A DNA stretch of 64,000 nt from Acetatifactor sp. (GTDB taxonomy: Bacteria > Bacillota > Clostridia > Lachnospirales > Lachnospiraceae): positions 1 through 64,000 of the forward strand of contig JAILLF010000016.1 in assembly GCA_024693365.1 (NCBI GenBank). The letters run 5' to 3'. The first letter of the stretch is position 1. The number at the start of each line of letters is the position of its first letter. The notes under the pieces are model-generated. The model saw nothing but the letters and a program-made list of their open reading frames with translations, was not told the DNA's origin and did no database searches. The position numbers and the translations under genes were made by a program. Shown piece by piece: positions 35,226 to 43,779 of the stretch.

Positions 35226-37008
35226 CTTTAAGGGAAGCGGAAGGGTATGTGCCTATTTTTATCGGTTCGCGACGAAGGAGAAACCAAAGTATCTTGCGCT
35301 GCTTATAATGAACGTAATATTGCTTTCGGGTCTGCCATTCTTAAACATCCTCATTCCGAAGAGCATGATCGAAGAACTCATGGGAGAACAAAGCATTCCA
35401 AGACTGTGCCTGTGGGTAGGACTTCTTGTCGGAGGGACCTTTGTGTTAAAGGCATTCATCAGCATGTTGCAGGAAATCCGGGAGACTTGGGAGGATGCGC
35501 TTTCCCGGAGGATCGACCTTGAAATGTCAAGAAAGGCCATGCAGATCAAGTTTGAACATACGGAATCCGAGAGCGCCCTCTCGGCAAGACAAAAGGCGGA
35601 GACGGGAATGTCATGGTATTCCGGCGGCATCAAGGGAATGTCGGAATGCATTGTGAAGCTGGGAACCAGTTTTTGCGTCATCTTTGGCGTGATCTGGATT
35701 GTCGTTGCAATCTCGCCGGTTCTTTTGCTTCTTTCGGTGGCGGCAGTAATCGTCAATGCAATCTGCACCTCCAAGATCAATCTTGCGGCCCAGGAGGTCT
35801 TTGAAAAAACGCCAGCCATCAACAAGTTCTATTCCTATATCTACACGAAGATCAATGGCCGCGAATATGCGAAAGAATTGCGGCTCTATCACGCCAGTCC
35901 GCTGGTGGAAAAGAAGGCGGCAGAGAATGCGAAGTCGTTAAATCAAATGGATAATGAGTGTGCGCGAAAGCAGTTTTCCTGGGGAATCCTTGGAAGCACC
36001 ATGTCGGCAGTGGGATACGGCATCTCCTATGGATGGCTGGGGATCCTGGCGCTGAAGGGAACCATCACCGTGGCAGAGTTTGTCACCTGCATTACTGCGA
36101 TGGAGACGCTGACCAACGGGTGCCTCATCCCCTTCATCACCAATGCGCAGCAACTGATGATGAAATGTAATTTCATGAGTGCGTTTATTGCGTATGAGGC
36201 CTTTGAAGAAGAGAAGGACCAAGGCACGGAAAAGCTTGGCGCGGAAGGCTTTGACGGGATCACATTAGAGCACATTTCCTTCCGGTATCCCGGGACGGAG
36301 CAGTGGGTTCTGCGCGACGTAAGCTTTGAGATCAAGAGGGGTGAGAGCATCTCGCTCGTGGGACTCAACGGCAGCGGAAAATCCACGCTTGTGAAGCTGA
36401 TCTGCCGGCTATATGACGTGACGGAAGGAGCAATCAAAATCGGCGGAAGGAATATCAAGGAATACTCCTACGAGGAATATGTAAAGCTTCTGTCCGTAGT
36501 ATTCCAGGATTTCAAGCTCTTTGGGTACGGCATTGAAGAGAACGTGAGGATGGGCGGAATCCAGGGAGAAGAGGCCCGGAAGCTTGAGGACGTCTATGAA
36601 CTCAGCGGCGTGGCGGAGTGGATCTCAAGTCTTGAAAAGAAGGGCCAGACGATCATCGGGAAGGAGTTTGACGTGGAAGGCGTGGAGCCCTCCGGAGGGC
36701 AGGCGCAAAAGCTTGCGATTGCAAGAGCCATCTACCAGGATGCCCCCGTGGTGATACTCGACGAGCCCACGGCTGCCCTGGATCCCGTGGCAGAATATGA
36801 GATTTACGAACGCTTCCACGATCTGATCAAGAATAAGACGGCCATCTATATTTCCCACAGATTATCCTCCTGTAAGTTCTGCGACAAGATCGTTGTCATC
36901 GGCGATCATACCGTTCAGGAAGTCGGCAACCATGAAGAACTCATGGCCAGGAACGGCATCTACGCAGACCTGTTCCAAACGCAGGCCAAGCTGTACGTTG
37001 CAGGGTAA
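35206..37008 (+). CDS. ABC exporter half-transporter (TMD-NBD), second of a pair
   Basis: A 600-aa ABC exporter half. The membrane domain occupies about residues 20-310, followed by Walker A GLNGSGKSTL (about 385), Q-loop SVVFQDFKLFGY, signature variant PSGGQAQKLAIA, Walker B VVILDEPTAALDP and the H-loop SHRLSS. The signature begins PSGG in place of LSGG, while the partner keeps LSGG, so one ATP site may be weaker, as in asymmetric heterodimeric exporters. The start ATG follows AGGAGGAGG and lies inside the end of the first half. A terminator follows. Confidence 0.93.
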   Translation: MKTLLASFKGSGRVCAYFYRFATKEKPKYLALLIMNVILLSGLPFLNILIPKSMIEELMGEQSIPRLCLWVGLLVGGTFVLKAFISMLQEIRETWEDALSRRIDLEMSRKAMQIKFEHTESESALSARQKAETGMSWYSGGIKGMSECIVKLGTSFCVIFGVIWIVVAISPVLLLLSVAAVIVNAICTSKINLAAQEVFEKTPAINKFYSYIYTKINGREYAKELRLYHASPLVEKKAAENAKSLNQMDNECARKQFSWGILGSTMSAVGYGISYGWLGILALKGTITVAEFVTCITAMETLTNGCLIPFITNAQQLMMKCNFMSAFIAYEAFEEEKDQGTEKLGAEGFDGITLEHISFRYPGTEQWVLRDVSFEIKRGESISLVGLNGSGKSTLVKLICRLYDVTEGAIKIGGRNIKEYSYEEYVKLLSVVFQDFKLFGYGIEENVRMGGIQGEEARKLEDVYELSGVAEWISSLEKKGQTIIGKEFDVEGVEPSGGQAQKLAIARAIYQDAPVVILDEPTAALDPVAEYEIYERFHDLIKNKTAIYISHRLSSCKFCDKIVVIGDHTVQEVGNHEELMARNGIYADLFQTQAKLYVAG

Positions 37009-37069
37009 TTTCAACTTGCAATTACGACTGGTTTATGGTACTTTTTATTTATAAAAGCAATCATTCATA

Positions 37070-37104
37070 ACCGCGGAAATTTCCTTCCGCGGTATCTCTT
37101 TTTT
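37070..37104 (+). terminator. Terminator of the ABC exporter operon
   Basis: Stem ACCGCGGAA / TTCCGCGGT with a 6-nt loop, then TCTCTTTTTT. Confidence 0.85.
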
Positions 37105-37146
37105 AGGTCAAAAATGTAGTGCAAAAGGATGGGCGGAGAGGGCAAA

Positions 37147-37413
37147 ATGGTACGGAAACACATTGTATTTTATGGCTCGGTGCAGGGCGTCGGATTTCGC
37201 TGGCGCGCAAAGAATGCGGCGGACCGGTATCGCTGTACGGGCTGGTGCAGAAATGAATGGAATGGGTCCGTGACCATGGAGATCCAGGGGGAGGAAAGTG
37301 CGATCGATCAAGTGATCCTTGCCATCGAAGCCGGTAGATACGTGCAGATCACAAATTTGGAAGTGAAAATCATTCCGGTGGAGGAAGAGGAGCGTAGATT
37401 CCGGACGGAGTAA
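37147..37413 (+). CDS. acyP: Acylphosphatase
   Basis: An 88-aa enzyme that hydrolyses acyl phosphates such as carbamoyl phosphate or 1,3-bisphosphoglycerate. The catalytic Arg is in YGSVQGVGFRWRAKNAA (about 9-25), and the Asn lies in GWCRNEWNGSVTMEIQGEE. The frame is open further upstream, but the ATG at 37147 follows GGAGAGGGC and gives the family's usual length. First gene after the ABC terminator. Confidence 0.92.
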   Translation: MVRKHIVFYGSVQGVGFRWRAKNAADRYRCTGWCRNEWNGSVTMEIQGEESAIDQVILAIEAGRYVQITNLEVKIIPVEEEERRFRTE

Positions 37414-37439
37414 CGCGGCGAAATGAAAAAGAAACTGTA

Positions 37440-37563
37440 AGCAGAAACAGGATATCGGAAACGAAAGACAGAGAAGGAAACAGGGGACGGAAAAGAGAAG
37501 GAAACAGGAAAAGAGAAGGAAACCGGGGACAGTGAAAGAAAAGGAAACAAGGGGGACAAAAGG
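37440..37563. repeat. Purine-rich degenerate repeat
   Basis: Repeated units around AAAAGAGAAGGAAACAGG and GGGGACAG fill the gap between acyP and the MBL gene, almost without pyrimidines on this strand. The GGGGAC words recall the other GTCCCC elements of the window. The last unit supplies the GGGGGAC RBS of the next gene. Confidence 0.7.
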
Positions 37564-38202
37564 ATGACGGAAAACATTAAGGTTTACGGGCAGAACAGTA
37601 GCAGGATCATGGATGGGGACAAGGTGATCTATGTGGATCCGTTTCAGGTGAAGGAGGAGCTTCACGACGCGGATTACGTTCTGATCACTCATGATCATTA
37701 CGATCATTTCTCGATCGAGGACATTGAGAAGGTTATCGGTTATAAGTGCACGCTGGTGGTGCCGGAACGCATGAAGGAAAAGGCGCGTGATGCCGAAAAA
37801 ATGGCAATGAAAATGGTCACGGTGACGCCCGGCGAGAGCATTGACCTGGACGGACTAAAGGTGGAAACGGTTCCGGCTTACAATATCCTAAAGCCCTTCC
37901 ATCCAAAGAGTGCGGGATGGGTTGGATACATTATCACGGCAAACGGGAAAAGGGTTTACGTGGCAGGCGATACGGACGCAACGAAGGAAGCAAAGGCCGT
38001 GAAGTGCGACGTGGTGCTTGTGCCGATCGGAGGAACCTACACGATGGATGCGAAGAAGGCGGCTGAGCTCATCAACGAAATCCATCCTGAGGTTGCGATC
38101 CCCGTGCATTACGGCATACTTGTGGGAGACGTGAAGGATGGCGAGACCTTCAAGGCATGCGTGGATTCAGGGATCCAGGTGGAATTTAAGATCCGGTTTT
38201 AA
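37564..38202 (+). CDS. Metallo-beta-lactamase-fold hydrolase
   Basis: A 212-aa MBL-fold protein with the metal motif ITHDHYDHFS (about residues 39-48), later metal-ligand region YVAGDTDATKEAK (about 137) and IPVHYG near the C-terminus. It resembles the UlaG/YtkL-like L-ascorbate-lactonase branch of small cytosolic hydrolases. The substrate is unknown. It lies between acyP and the DUF4037 cassette on the same strand. Confidence 0.85.
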   Translation: MTENIKVYGQNSSRIMDGDKVIYVDPFQVKEELHDADYVLITHDHYDHFSIEDIEKVIGYKCTLVVPERMKEKARDAEKMAMKMVTVTPGESIDLDGLKVETVPAYNILKPFHPKSAGWVGYIITANGKRVYVAGDTDATKEAKAVKCDVVLVPIGGTYTMDAKKAAELINEIHPEVAIPVHYGILVGDVKDGETFKACVDSGIQVEFKIRF

Positions 38203-38258
38203 TCGTAAGGAAGAAATGAGATGATGCCAGTTAAGATGGCATAGGGAGTGACTGACGC

Positions 38259-39254
38259 ATGAATTCGATGGAAGCTGGCAGGCGGTTTTACGAAGAACAA
38301 GTGAAAAATTTGATCCACGAGCAATTTGGACAGTACGAGGATCGCATCGCCGTTGGCATTGCAGGCGAAGGGTCGGATTGCTTTGGATATGACGATTTCA
38401 TGTCAAGGGATCATGATTTCGGGACAGGCGTCTGCCTTTGGATCACGGAGGAAGACTTGAACTTCTTTGGCCGCAGACTCTCCATCGCGTACAACGAACT
38501 TATTGACGGCATTCCTGGAAATAACCTCTCGGAGCGTCTTCGCGAAAGACGCGGCGTCATGACCATCAATGATTTTTATTCCAACGTGCTGGGTACGAGG
38601 ATTGACGCGGAGGGATTTGTACTAGTCGGGAGAGAACCCGATGGAGAGAAGAAGGCAGAAGCGTTTTTTGGTGACAGGGAATGGCAACTTCTGGATCATT
38701 CCTGCCTGGCAACGGCAGTTAATGGAGAGGTGTTCCGGGATGACCTCGGCATTTTTAGCGCCTTTCGTAACAAGCTTTTGGATTATTATCCGGATCACGT
38801 TTGGAGGATCCGGATCGCTAACGCGCTGCACCAGTATGCGTCGTCCATGCAAGTCAACTATGCGCGTTCCATGAAAAGAAGAGATTTTGTGGCGGCGCGC
38901 CTTTGCCAGGCGAAGGGAATTGAGGCGGCGATGGAACTGTTCTTCCTCATGAAGAGGGAATATCCGCCGTATTATAAATGGACCTACCAAAGAATGGCCC
39001 AGCTGGATCACAATGGCAGGTTTTCGAAAATTGTGGAGTACTTTGCCAGGATCAGATGCGATAAGGATGTTTGGGAGCTCAGCTGGCAAGGCATACCCTA
39101 CCAGTCGGTCCAACCTGTTTTGGGAGACCCGATGGTGGCTGCCGCGGAAGAGATTGCTTTTTTGATTTGCGAGATGTTGCGGGAGAATGGTTTGACAGCG
39201 GGAACGGATCCCTATCTGGAAAGGTACGTGGAGGAAGTGTTGGTTGGACGATAA
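38259..39254 (+). CDS. DUF4037 nucleotidyltransferase-like protein
   Basis: A 331-aa cytosolic protein. Residues about 32-60 carry a nucleotidyltransferase-fold signature (GIAGEGSDCFGYDDFMSRDHDF) in which the acidic residues resemble the GS...DxD catalytic pattern, and the C-terminal half is helical, as in the DUF4037 family. The natural reaction is unknown; nucleotide or aminoglycoside transfer is possible by fold. The start is the ATG at 38259 after a GGGAGTGACTG stretch. It opens a tightly packed cassette with the next three genes. Confidence 0.8.
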   Translation: MNSMEAGRRFYEEQVKNLIHEQFGQYEDRIAVGIAGEGSDCFGYDDFMSRDHDFGTGVCLWITEEDLNFFGRRLSIAYNELIDGIPGNNLSERLRERRGVMTINDFYSNVLGTRIDAEGFVLVGREPDGEKKAEAFFGDREWQLLDHSCLATAVNGEVFRDDLGIFSAFRNKLLDYYPDHVWRIRIANALHQYASSMQVNYARSMKRRDFVAARLCQAKGIEAAMELFFLMKREYPPYYKWTYQRMAQLDHNGRFSKIVEYFARIRCDKDVWELSWQGIPYQSVQPVLGDPMVAAAEEIAFLICEMLRENGLTAGTDPYLERYVEEVLVGR

Positions 39255-39295
39255 CACTGAAACGTTGATGGTTTGGAAGGGAGGAGCGACGAAGA

Positions 39296-39571
39296 ATGAG
39301 CATGGGCAGGCAATTGCATAAACTGCATTTAGACGGTTTTGGATTAGAGTCATTACGCAAGGAGTACGGCACCGGGGAGACCGTGACCATTCGTTTCCGC
39401 CTATTCGCCACGGATACGGACTATCGCTTTTTCGTGGACGAAAAGGACGTCACCTTCCAGCAGAAGTTTGATTCAAAGGGCTTTGTCTTTACGTTTATCA
39501 TGCCTGACCATGACGTTACGTTTCACATGACTTCAAGGAACAGCATGATGGCGATGAGAGAGAGGGAATGA
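39296..39571 (+). CDS. 91-aa protein of unknown function
   Basis: A small soluble beta-rich protein (LHLDGFGLESL..., VTIRFRLFATDTDYRFFVDEKDVT, KGFVFTFIMPDHDVTFHMTS). The FTFIMPDHDVTF strand resembles the end of bacterial InlB/Big-type repeat domains, here without any signal peptide. RBS is GGGAGGAG. Its stop overlaps the kinase start (ATGA), so it is translationally coupled to the kinase and may be a regulatory partner of it. Confidence 0.6.
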   Translation: MSMGRQLHKLHLDGFGLESLRKEYGTGETVTIRFRLFATDTDYRFFVDEKDVTFQQKFDSKGFVFTFIMPDHDVTFHMTSRNSMMAMRERE

Positions 39572-40617
39572 TGGGCGAAAAGGATTCGATGAACTTCATG
39601 GACGAATATGAATATTGCCCGCGATGTGATGCGAACCTTACGCTGCAAAAGGGGTACCGCAGCGACTTGCCTTTTTGGAAGTGCCGGGGCTGCGGCGAAA
39701 TGCTCATCAATCCAAATAACGAAATGGAATCAAGCATTGTCTGGATTTGCGATGGATGCGGCGCCATCCTGAACCTGCAGAAAGGATTCCGGGAGGATTG
39801 CGGCGAATGGATTTGCACGGAATGCGGGACATCCAATCCGATTTCGGATTTGGAGATTTTTCGAAGCGAAGAAGAATATGAAGCATTCCTAAAGGATCCA
39901 TATCAGGGATTGACGGATGAAGATCTGATGGAATTATTGCAATATGAGGATCTCGAGAACGTTGACGGAAGGGATGACGTGATCCTTATAAGGCAGCGTG
40001 ATACGGGAAAGCTCTGCGTGAAAAAGCTCCTTACCACCTATAATAAAAGCGTGTATGAGTTTTTGACGGGGCACCCAATCAAAGGCATGCCGAGAATTCT
40101 TGGCGTGTACGAAGGGACCAATGGCCTGGTGGTACTGGAGGAATACGTTGCGGGCCATACCCTGGAAGGCCGCACGTTTACGGAGAAAGAAACCATTCAC
40201 ATCATCATGGAATTGTGTACTATCCTTGAGAAATTACACTCCCTCCCGAAGGCCATGATCCATCGGGACGTGAAACCGTCCAACGTAATGCTGGACGAAG
40301 CCGGAGCGGTTTGGCTCTTGGACGTCAACGTGGCGAAATGGCATGATCCTGCGCAAAGGGATGACACAAGATACCTGGGAACGCAGTATTACGCGGCGCC
40401 GGAGCAGGTGGGCTATGGCTTTGAGTCCTCCTCGCCGAAGTCTGACGTCTATGCCGTGGGAATCCTCATGAACGTCATGCTCACCGGGAAATTCCCCAAG
40501 GAAGAAAAAGCGCCTGGAAAAATATGGTCCCTGATCGAAAGATGCATCAGCCTGGAAGCGGAGCGAAGATTCTCTGCAAAGGAACTGAGAGAAGCATTGG
40601 AGAAAATCGAGGAATAA
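39568..40617 (+). CDS. Ser/Thr protein kinase with two N-terminal zinc ribbons
   Basis: A 349-aa soluble Hanks-type kinase. Two duplicated zinc ribbons come first: CPRC...LQKGY...CRGCG (about 13-45) and CDGCG...LQKGF...CTECG (about 55-88). After an acidic linker the kinase domain (about 135-349) has the Lys in CVKKLL, catalytic HRDVKPSNVML (about 230), a DVN in place of DFG (about 251) and the P+1 loop GTQYYAAPEQ. There is no membrane segment or PASTA domain, unlike PrkC. It is coupled to the 91-aa gene by ATGA and followed 2 bp later by a helical protein. It probably phosphorylates a partner in this cassette. Confidence 0.88.
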   Translation: MMGEKDSMNFMDEYEYCPRCDANLTLQKGYRSDLPFWKCRGCGEMLINPNNEMESSIVWICDGCGAILNLQKGFREDCGEWICTECGTSNPISDLEIFRSEEEYEAFLKDPYQGLTDEDLMELLQYEDLENVDGRDDVILIRQRDTGKLCVKKLLTTYNKSVYEFLTGHPIKGMPRILGVYEGTNGLVVLEEYVAGHTLEGRTFTEKETIHIIMELCTILEKLHSLPKAMIHRDVKPSNVMLDEAGAVWLLDVNVAKWHDPAQRDDTRYLGTQYYAAPEQVGYGFESSSPKSDVYAVGILMNVMLTGKFPKEEKAPGKIWSLIERCISLEAERRFSAKELREALEKIEE

Positions 40618-40619
40618 AC

Positions 40620-41078
40620 ATGCAAAAGATACCGACGGATGAGTTGAATGCCCTTCTCGAAAAGGTGGATCCCGATCAGTTGGATGCCTACCTGAAATCC
40701 AGTAAAAAATACATGATGAATGATCCCAGGGAGTTCTCCTTTTACGTAAAGGACCTGCTCAATGAGAAACGAGTGAAGCTAAAGGATCTCTATCTGCTCG
40801 CCGGCGTCTCGGAGTCCTATGGAAGCAAAATCCTCAGCATGGAAAAGCACTCGAAGGACCGGGATTTGATCCTTAGGATCTGCATTGCGGGGAGGTTTTC
40901 GCTTGAGGAAACCAACCGGGCACTAAAGCTCTATGGCATGAGCGAACTCTATGCAAAAGATCCGAGGGATGCCTGCCTGATCGTGGCGATCCATCACCGC
41001 ATTTACGACCTGCTTCAGATTGATGACATCCTTGTAAAAAGAGGGCTTCAAAAGATCACGGCAGAGGAAAAAGAATAA
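40620..41078 (+). CDS. Helical, HTH-like partner protein of the kinase
   Basis: A 152-aa protein beginning MQKIPTDELNALLEKVDPDQ, with an XRE-like central segment (LKDLYLLAGVSESYGSKILSMEKHSKDRDLILRI, here seen about residues 53-88) and a helical C-terminus. The ATG at 40620 is used because it lies 2 bp after the kinase stop with GAGG just before; a frame open from 40524 would overlap the kinase. It may be the DNA-binding or adaptor target of the kinase. A terminator follows, closing the cassette. Confidence 0.7.
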   Translation: MQKIPTDELNALLEKVDPDQLDAYLKSSKKYMMNDPREFSFYVKDLLNEKRVKLKDLYLLAGVSESYGSKILSMEKHSKDRDLILRICIAGRFSLEETNRALKLYGMSELYAKDPRDACLIVAIHHRIYDLLQIDDILVKRGLQKITAEEKE

Positions 41079-41090
41079 AACGTGCAAATT

Positions 41091-41120
41091 CCCCACCATT
41101 TTGGTGGGGGTCTTTTGTTT
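41091..41120 (+). terminator. Terminator of the kinase cassette
   Basis: Stem CCCCACC / GGTGGGG with a 5-nt loop, then GTCTTTTGTTTT. Confidence 0.85.
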
Positions 41121-41179
41121 TAAAAACTGTTATTCTACAAGTAAATCAAGGAGATTACGCAGAGTAATCAATTAGTAAT

Positions 41180-41208
41180 TTGATATTTGCGGTGCTAGGA
41201 CTTATCAT
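41180..41208 (+). promoter_or_regulatory. Promoter of the XRE gene at the island edge
   Basis: TTGATA (41180-41185) and TATCAT (41203-41208) are 17 bp apart, 20 bp before the start codon. Confidence 0.5.
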
Positions 41209-41228
41209 ATTGTTAGGGGGATGACGTG

Positions 41229-41555
41229 ATGGGGTACAGGACAACACTGGGTAAATACATTTCAACGAGAAGAAAGAGCTTAGGCTTTACCCAAGAGGAG
41301 CTGGCAGAGGAGATTGGCGTTTCGAAGTCAGCAGTTGCCAAATGGGAAACAGACGGCGGCCTCCCGGACCGCGACAACCTAAAGAGACTCTCGACAACCT
41401 TAGGCATTTCCGTTGATGAGCTCCATCGCATCATCGAACTGGCAAATGCAAAGCCAATCGATTTCGAGATCAACATCACGCCGGAGATCATCGCCGCCCT
41501 GGAGGCCTACGGATACAAAGTTATCCGCCCCGGCGAGTCAGACCATACCCCATAA
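41229..41555 (+). CDS. XRE-family transcriptional regulator
   Basis: A 108-aa protein with an N-terminal XRE helix-turn-helix (ISTRRKSLGFTQEELAEEIGVSKSAVAKWETDGGLPDRDNL) and a short C-terminal domain (DFEINITPEIIAALEAYGYKVIRP). The ATG at 41229 is preceded by GGGGGATGACG. It stands at the left edge of the AT-rich island, directly upstream of the first c-di-GMP riboswitch, and may regulate the island. Confidence 0.82.
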   Translation: MGYRTTLGKYISTRRKSLGFTQEELAEEIGVSKSAVAKWETDGGLPDRDNLKRLSTTLGISVDELHRIIELANAKPIDFEINITPEIIAALEAYGYKVIRPGESDHTP

Positions 41556-41586
41556 CTTACTTCAACAAAATGATAAGTTCATACTT

Positions 41587-41704
41587 TGGCAAAACAGTCG
41601 AAAGGCTGCGACGCAAAACTAAGAGGGCCTGTGAAATGGTAGCCAGTTGCAAAAGATTTGGAAGCACCGGAAATGACCTGAGCAGGGATTTCGGGTGCTT
41701 TTTG
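41587..41704 (+). ncRNA. Cyclic-di-GMP-I (GEMM) riboswitch with terminator, copy 1
   Basis: The aptamer (about 41587-41653) has the GEMM-I hallmarks: GCAAA, hairpin CAGTC-GAAA-GGCTG with its GNRA tetraloop, the conserved GCGACGCAAA core, and a second hairpin GGCCT...GGTAGCC as tetraloop receptor, closing with AGTTGC. A strong terminator (AAGCACC...GGTGCTT at 41662-41700, then TTTT) follows. It lies 72 bp before a zinc-ribbon membrane protein gene. Whether ligand turns the gene on or off cannot be read directly. Confidence 0.9.
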
Positions 41705-41775
41705 TAAAGAAAAGGGAACGAATTATGGAAGCGTGAATAGTGAGATAAAGAAAAAATGAGAAAGTAGGTGATAGT

Positions 41776-42396
41776 ATGAAAAAATGTATTGAGTGCGGAA
41801 GAAAATTATCTGATGACGTGAAAACTTGCCTTTCCTGTGGGTCGACCTCATTTATGCAAATTGATTCAGACATGAAGGATCAGAAAGATGATTTGAAGAA
41901 TAAATTTGAATATGCAACCCCAAACGCTGAAAAAGCGAATTCTGAACAAGTGAGTGATCAGGGAAACATATTGACGAATACGGATCGGATTGCGGAGAAT
42001 GGCAGATATAGAATCTTGGAAATTATAGGCGGTATACTATGCATTGTTGGTATTTTTCTCCCATTCATTCGCGCATCTTTTTTGGGAAGCGTGGTGGAAA
42101 GAACATTTAGTGATTTGGCACCAAACGATTATGTCATTTTTTTGGTTGTTGCAATCGTTGGGGTTGCTGGAGCCTTTTTTGAAAAACATAAGCTGGCAGC
42201 CTTCGCAGGAATTGCTTATGCAGGATTGTTATATATTGATACGGAATCGTATTTTAAGGATTTAAATGAAAAAGAGTTGGGACAGTTTGTTACAAAAGGT
42301 ATTGGGTTTTATTGCATGGTCGCAGGAATCATTTTACTAATAGTGGTTGGCGGTATTGCCGACAATGAATGGCGCAAGAGGAAGAAAAATAATTGA
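41776..42396 (+). CDS. Zinc-ribbon membrane protein under c-di-GMP riboswitch 1
   Basis: A 206-aa protein. The N-terminal zinc ribbon is CIECGRKLSDDVKTCLSCG (residues 4-22), then a charged linker and three to four membrane helices (LEIIGGILCIVGIFLPFI, YVIFLVVAIVGVAGAFF, LAAFAGIAYAGLLYI, CMVAGIILLIVVGGIA). RBS is AGTAGGTGATAG. It is the first gene after the riboswitch terminator, so its expression should follow c-di-GMP. The family is the generic zinc-ribbon/membrane type, with no defined function. Confidence 0.78.
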   Translation: MKKCIECGRKLSDDVKTCLSCGSTSFMQIDSDMKDQKDDLKNKFEYATPNAEKANSEQVSDQGNILTNTDRIAENGRYRILEIIGGILCIVGIFLPFIRASFLGSVVERTFSDLAPNDYVIFLVVAIVGVAGAFFEKHKLAAFAGIAYAGLLYIDTESYFKDLNEKELGQFVTKGIGFYCMVAGIILLIVVGGIADNEWRKRKKNN

Positions 42397-42496
42397 TAAA
42401 AATGTAAACACATAATAGTATCTTGAGTAGTTTGGTTCCTAAATGCAAGTAAAAAAAAGGAATGAAATCTGAATCGTAAATGAGAAGGGAGTAACC

Positions 42497-43138
42497 ATGG
42501 CATATTGTACAAAGTGCGGCAAACAGCTAGAGCCTAACGCGAGATACTGTGTTTCTTGTGGCGCTCCAGTTATCGGTAATGACGACTTATTTTCGCATGA
42601 AAACGGCATGAATGAAGGCCGAGTACATGAATGCCCAGCTTGTCATGCGACGATTAATGCGTTTGTTTCCAAATGTCCATATTGTAATCATGAATTCAGG
42701 GATTCCAAATCTACGAATTCATTAGTGAGTATATCAAGGAGAATTCAAGAGATTGATTCCAAGAAAACTTCCTTTTTTTCTCAAACAGATTATGTACAAA
42801 AGACTTATGCAAAAATTGATTTAATCAGATCGTATCCAATTCCAAACACAAAGGAAGACATTGTTGAATTTGCTTTGATGGCAAATACAAACATTGATGC
42901 ACAAGATAATAGAAGGGATTTATCAAATGCATGGCTCGGAAAATTGGAGCAAACATACAGAAAAGCACAATTATCATTGGGGAACGATCCTGCCGTCGAA
43001 ATGATAAGAAAAATGTATGAGGAAAAACGGAAAGCTATGGAATTTGGAAGAAAAAAAGATTTAATTGTCATGCTTTCAGCAGCCCTTTTTTTGGTTATGA
43101 TTTTGCTAATTTATTTTTTGGCTATGCGGTCGCTATAA
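42497..43138 (+). CDS. Zinc-ribbon protein with C-terminal membrane anchor
   Basis: A 213-aa protein with two N-terminal ribbons (CTKCGKQLEPNARYCVSCG, residues 4-22, and CPACHATINAFVSKCPYC, about 49-66), a helical cytosolic body and a single C-terminal membrane helix (LIVMLSAALFLVMILLIYFL, about 190-210). It would be a tail-anchored cytosolic domain. RBS is GAAGGGAG. Probably in the same c-di-GMP-controlled unit as the preceding gene, 100 bp away. Confidence 0.75.
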   Translation: MAYCTKCGKQLEPNARYCVSCGAPVIGNDDLFSHENGMNEGRVHECPACHATINAFVSKCPYCNHEFRDSKSTNSLVSISRRIQEIDSKKTSFFSQTDYVQKTYAKIDLIRSYPIPNTKEDIVEFALMANTNIDAQDNRRDLSNAWLGKLEQTYRKAQLSLGNDPAVEMIRKMYEEKRKAMEFGRKKDLIVMLSAALFLVMILLIYFLAMRSL

Positions 43139-43302
43139 GCGACGGAATGGAGAAAAAGCTTTCTGTAAACATGGCAGAGTTATTTAAGAACATGAGAACT
43201 CAGTTGGTAATCGCTTAGGACATATTGAGGGGCAGGCATCAATGATTCCTTGGGGGCGCAGCTGTCATTTGTGTTTCGACAGTAACTGCTATATAGTGAT
43301 GC

Positions 43303-43488
43303 ATGGAAGAAGGCACTGAAGTTGACAATCCGTGGAGTTATGAGGGCAATTCCGATCATCCGATGTGTCCGGAATGCCGAGGCAAAATGGATTTTTATGG
43401 GCATGATGATTCGGGAGATTTCCCGTATGGTGAGGGTTATTGGGAATGTAATGAATGTGGATTTAAGATTAGTGAAGACGAATTATAA
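43303..43488 (+). CDS. Small zinc-ribbon protein, possibly a remnant
   Basis: A 61-aa frame with a clear ribbon (MCPECRGKMDFYGHDDSGDF... to CNECGFKISEDEL). There is no ribosome binding site, and two stop codons lie 3-9 bp upstream in the same frame, so it may be the preserved end of a larger decayed gene. It sits in a gene-poor stretch between the two riboswitch units. Confidence 0.4.
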   Translation: MEEGTEVDNPWSYEGNSDHPMCPECRGKMDFYGHDDSGDFPYGEGYWECNECGFKISEDEL

Positions 43489-43498
43489 GAATCCAATT

Positions 43499-43779
43499 CA
43501 AAGCATTCTGATATTTTCCAATAACCACATCGACGTGCAGAACCGTTATGATCGCATCAAGACATGCTGTGTCATCAGATTGAAAGCATGAAAGGACTTA
43601 CGGAGGATGACGCGGAAGCAGAGGCGGAAGTTATTTCCGAGGCAGCCTGTTCGAAAAATTATCCCCTAAATTTTGACATAAATGGTTTCAAAAGAAACTT
43701 TGCAACAGTTGTGGACATTTTAAGAAGAGGCGTCCATGAGAAAGGAGGAAGCTGTGCCATAATTTGTAACCAGAAATGA
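43499..43779 (+). pseudogene. Decayed coding remnant
   Basis: Two short frames seem to continue one another across a frameshift near 43560. One reads NNHIDVQNRYDRIK, the other CHQIESMKGLTEDDAEAEAEVISEA and onward to about 43779. Neither has a proper start. This suggests an eroded gene of unknown family just ahead of the second riboswitch promoter. Bases 43139-43302 likewise hold only broken frames. Confidence 0.35.

Noticed and set aside
38622-39353. 243-aa minus-strand frame opposite the DUF4037 gene
   Set aside because: No start signal or protein pattern; the plus frame is conserved-looking.
40524-40619. Upstream extension of the 152-aa protein into the kinase gene
   Set aside because: It would overlap the kinase by about 90 bp; the ATG at 40620 with GAGG is the natural start.
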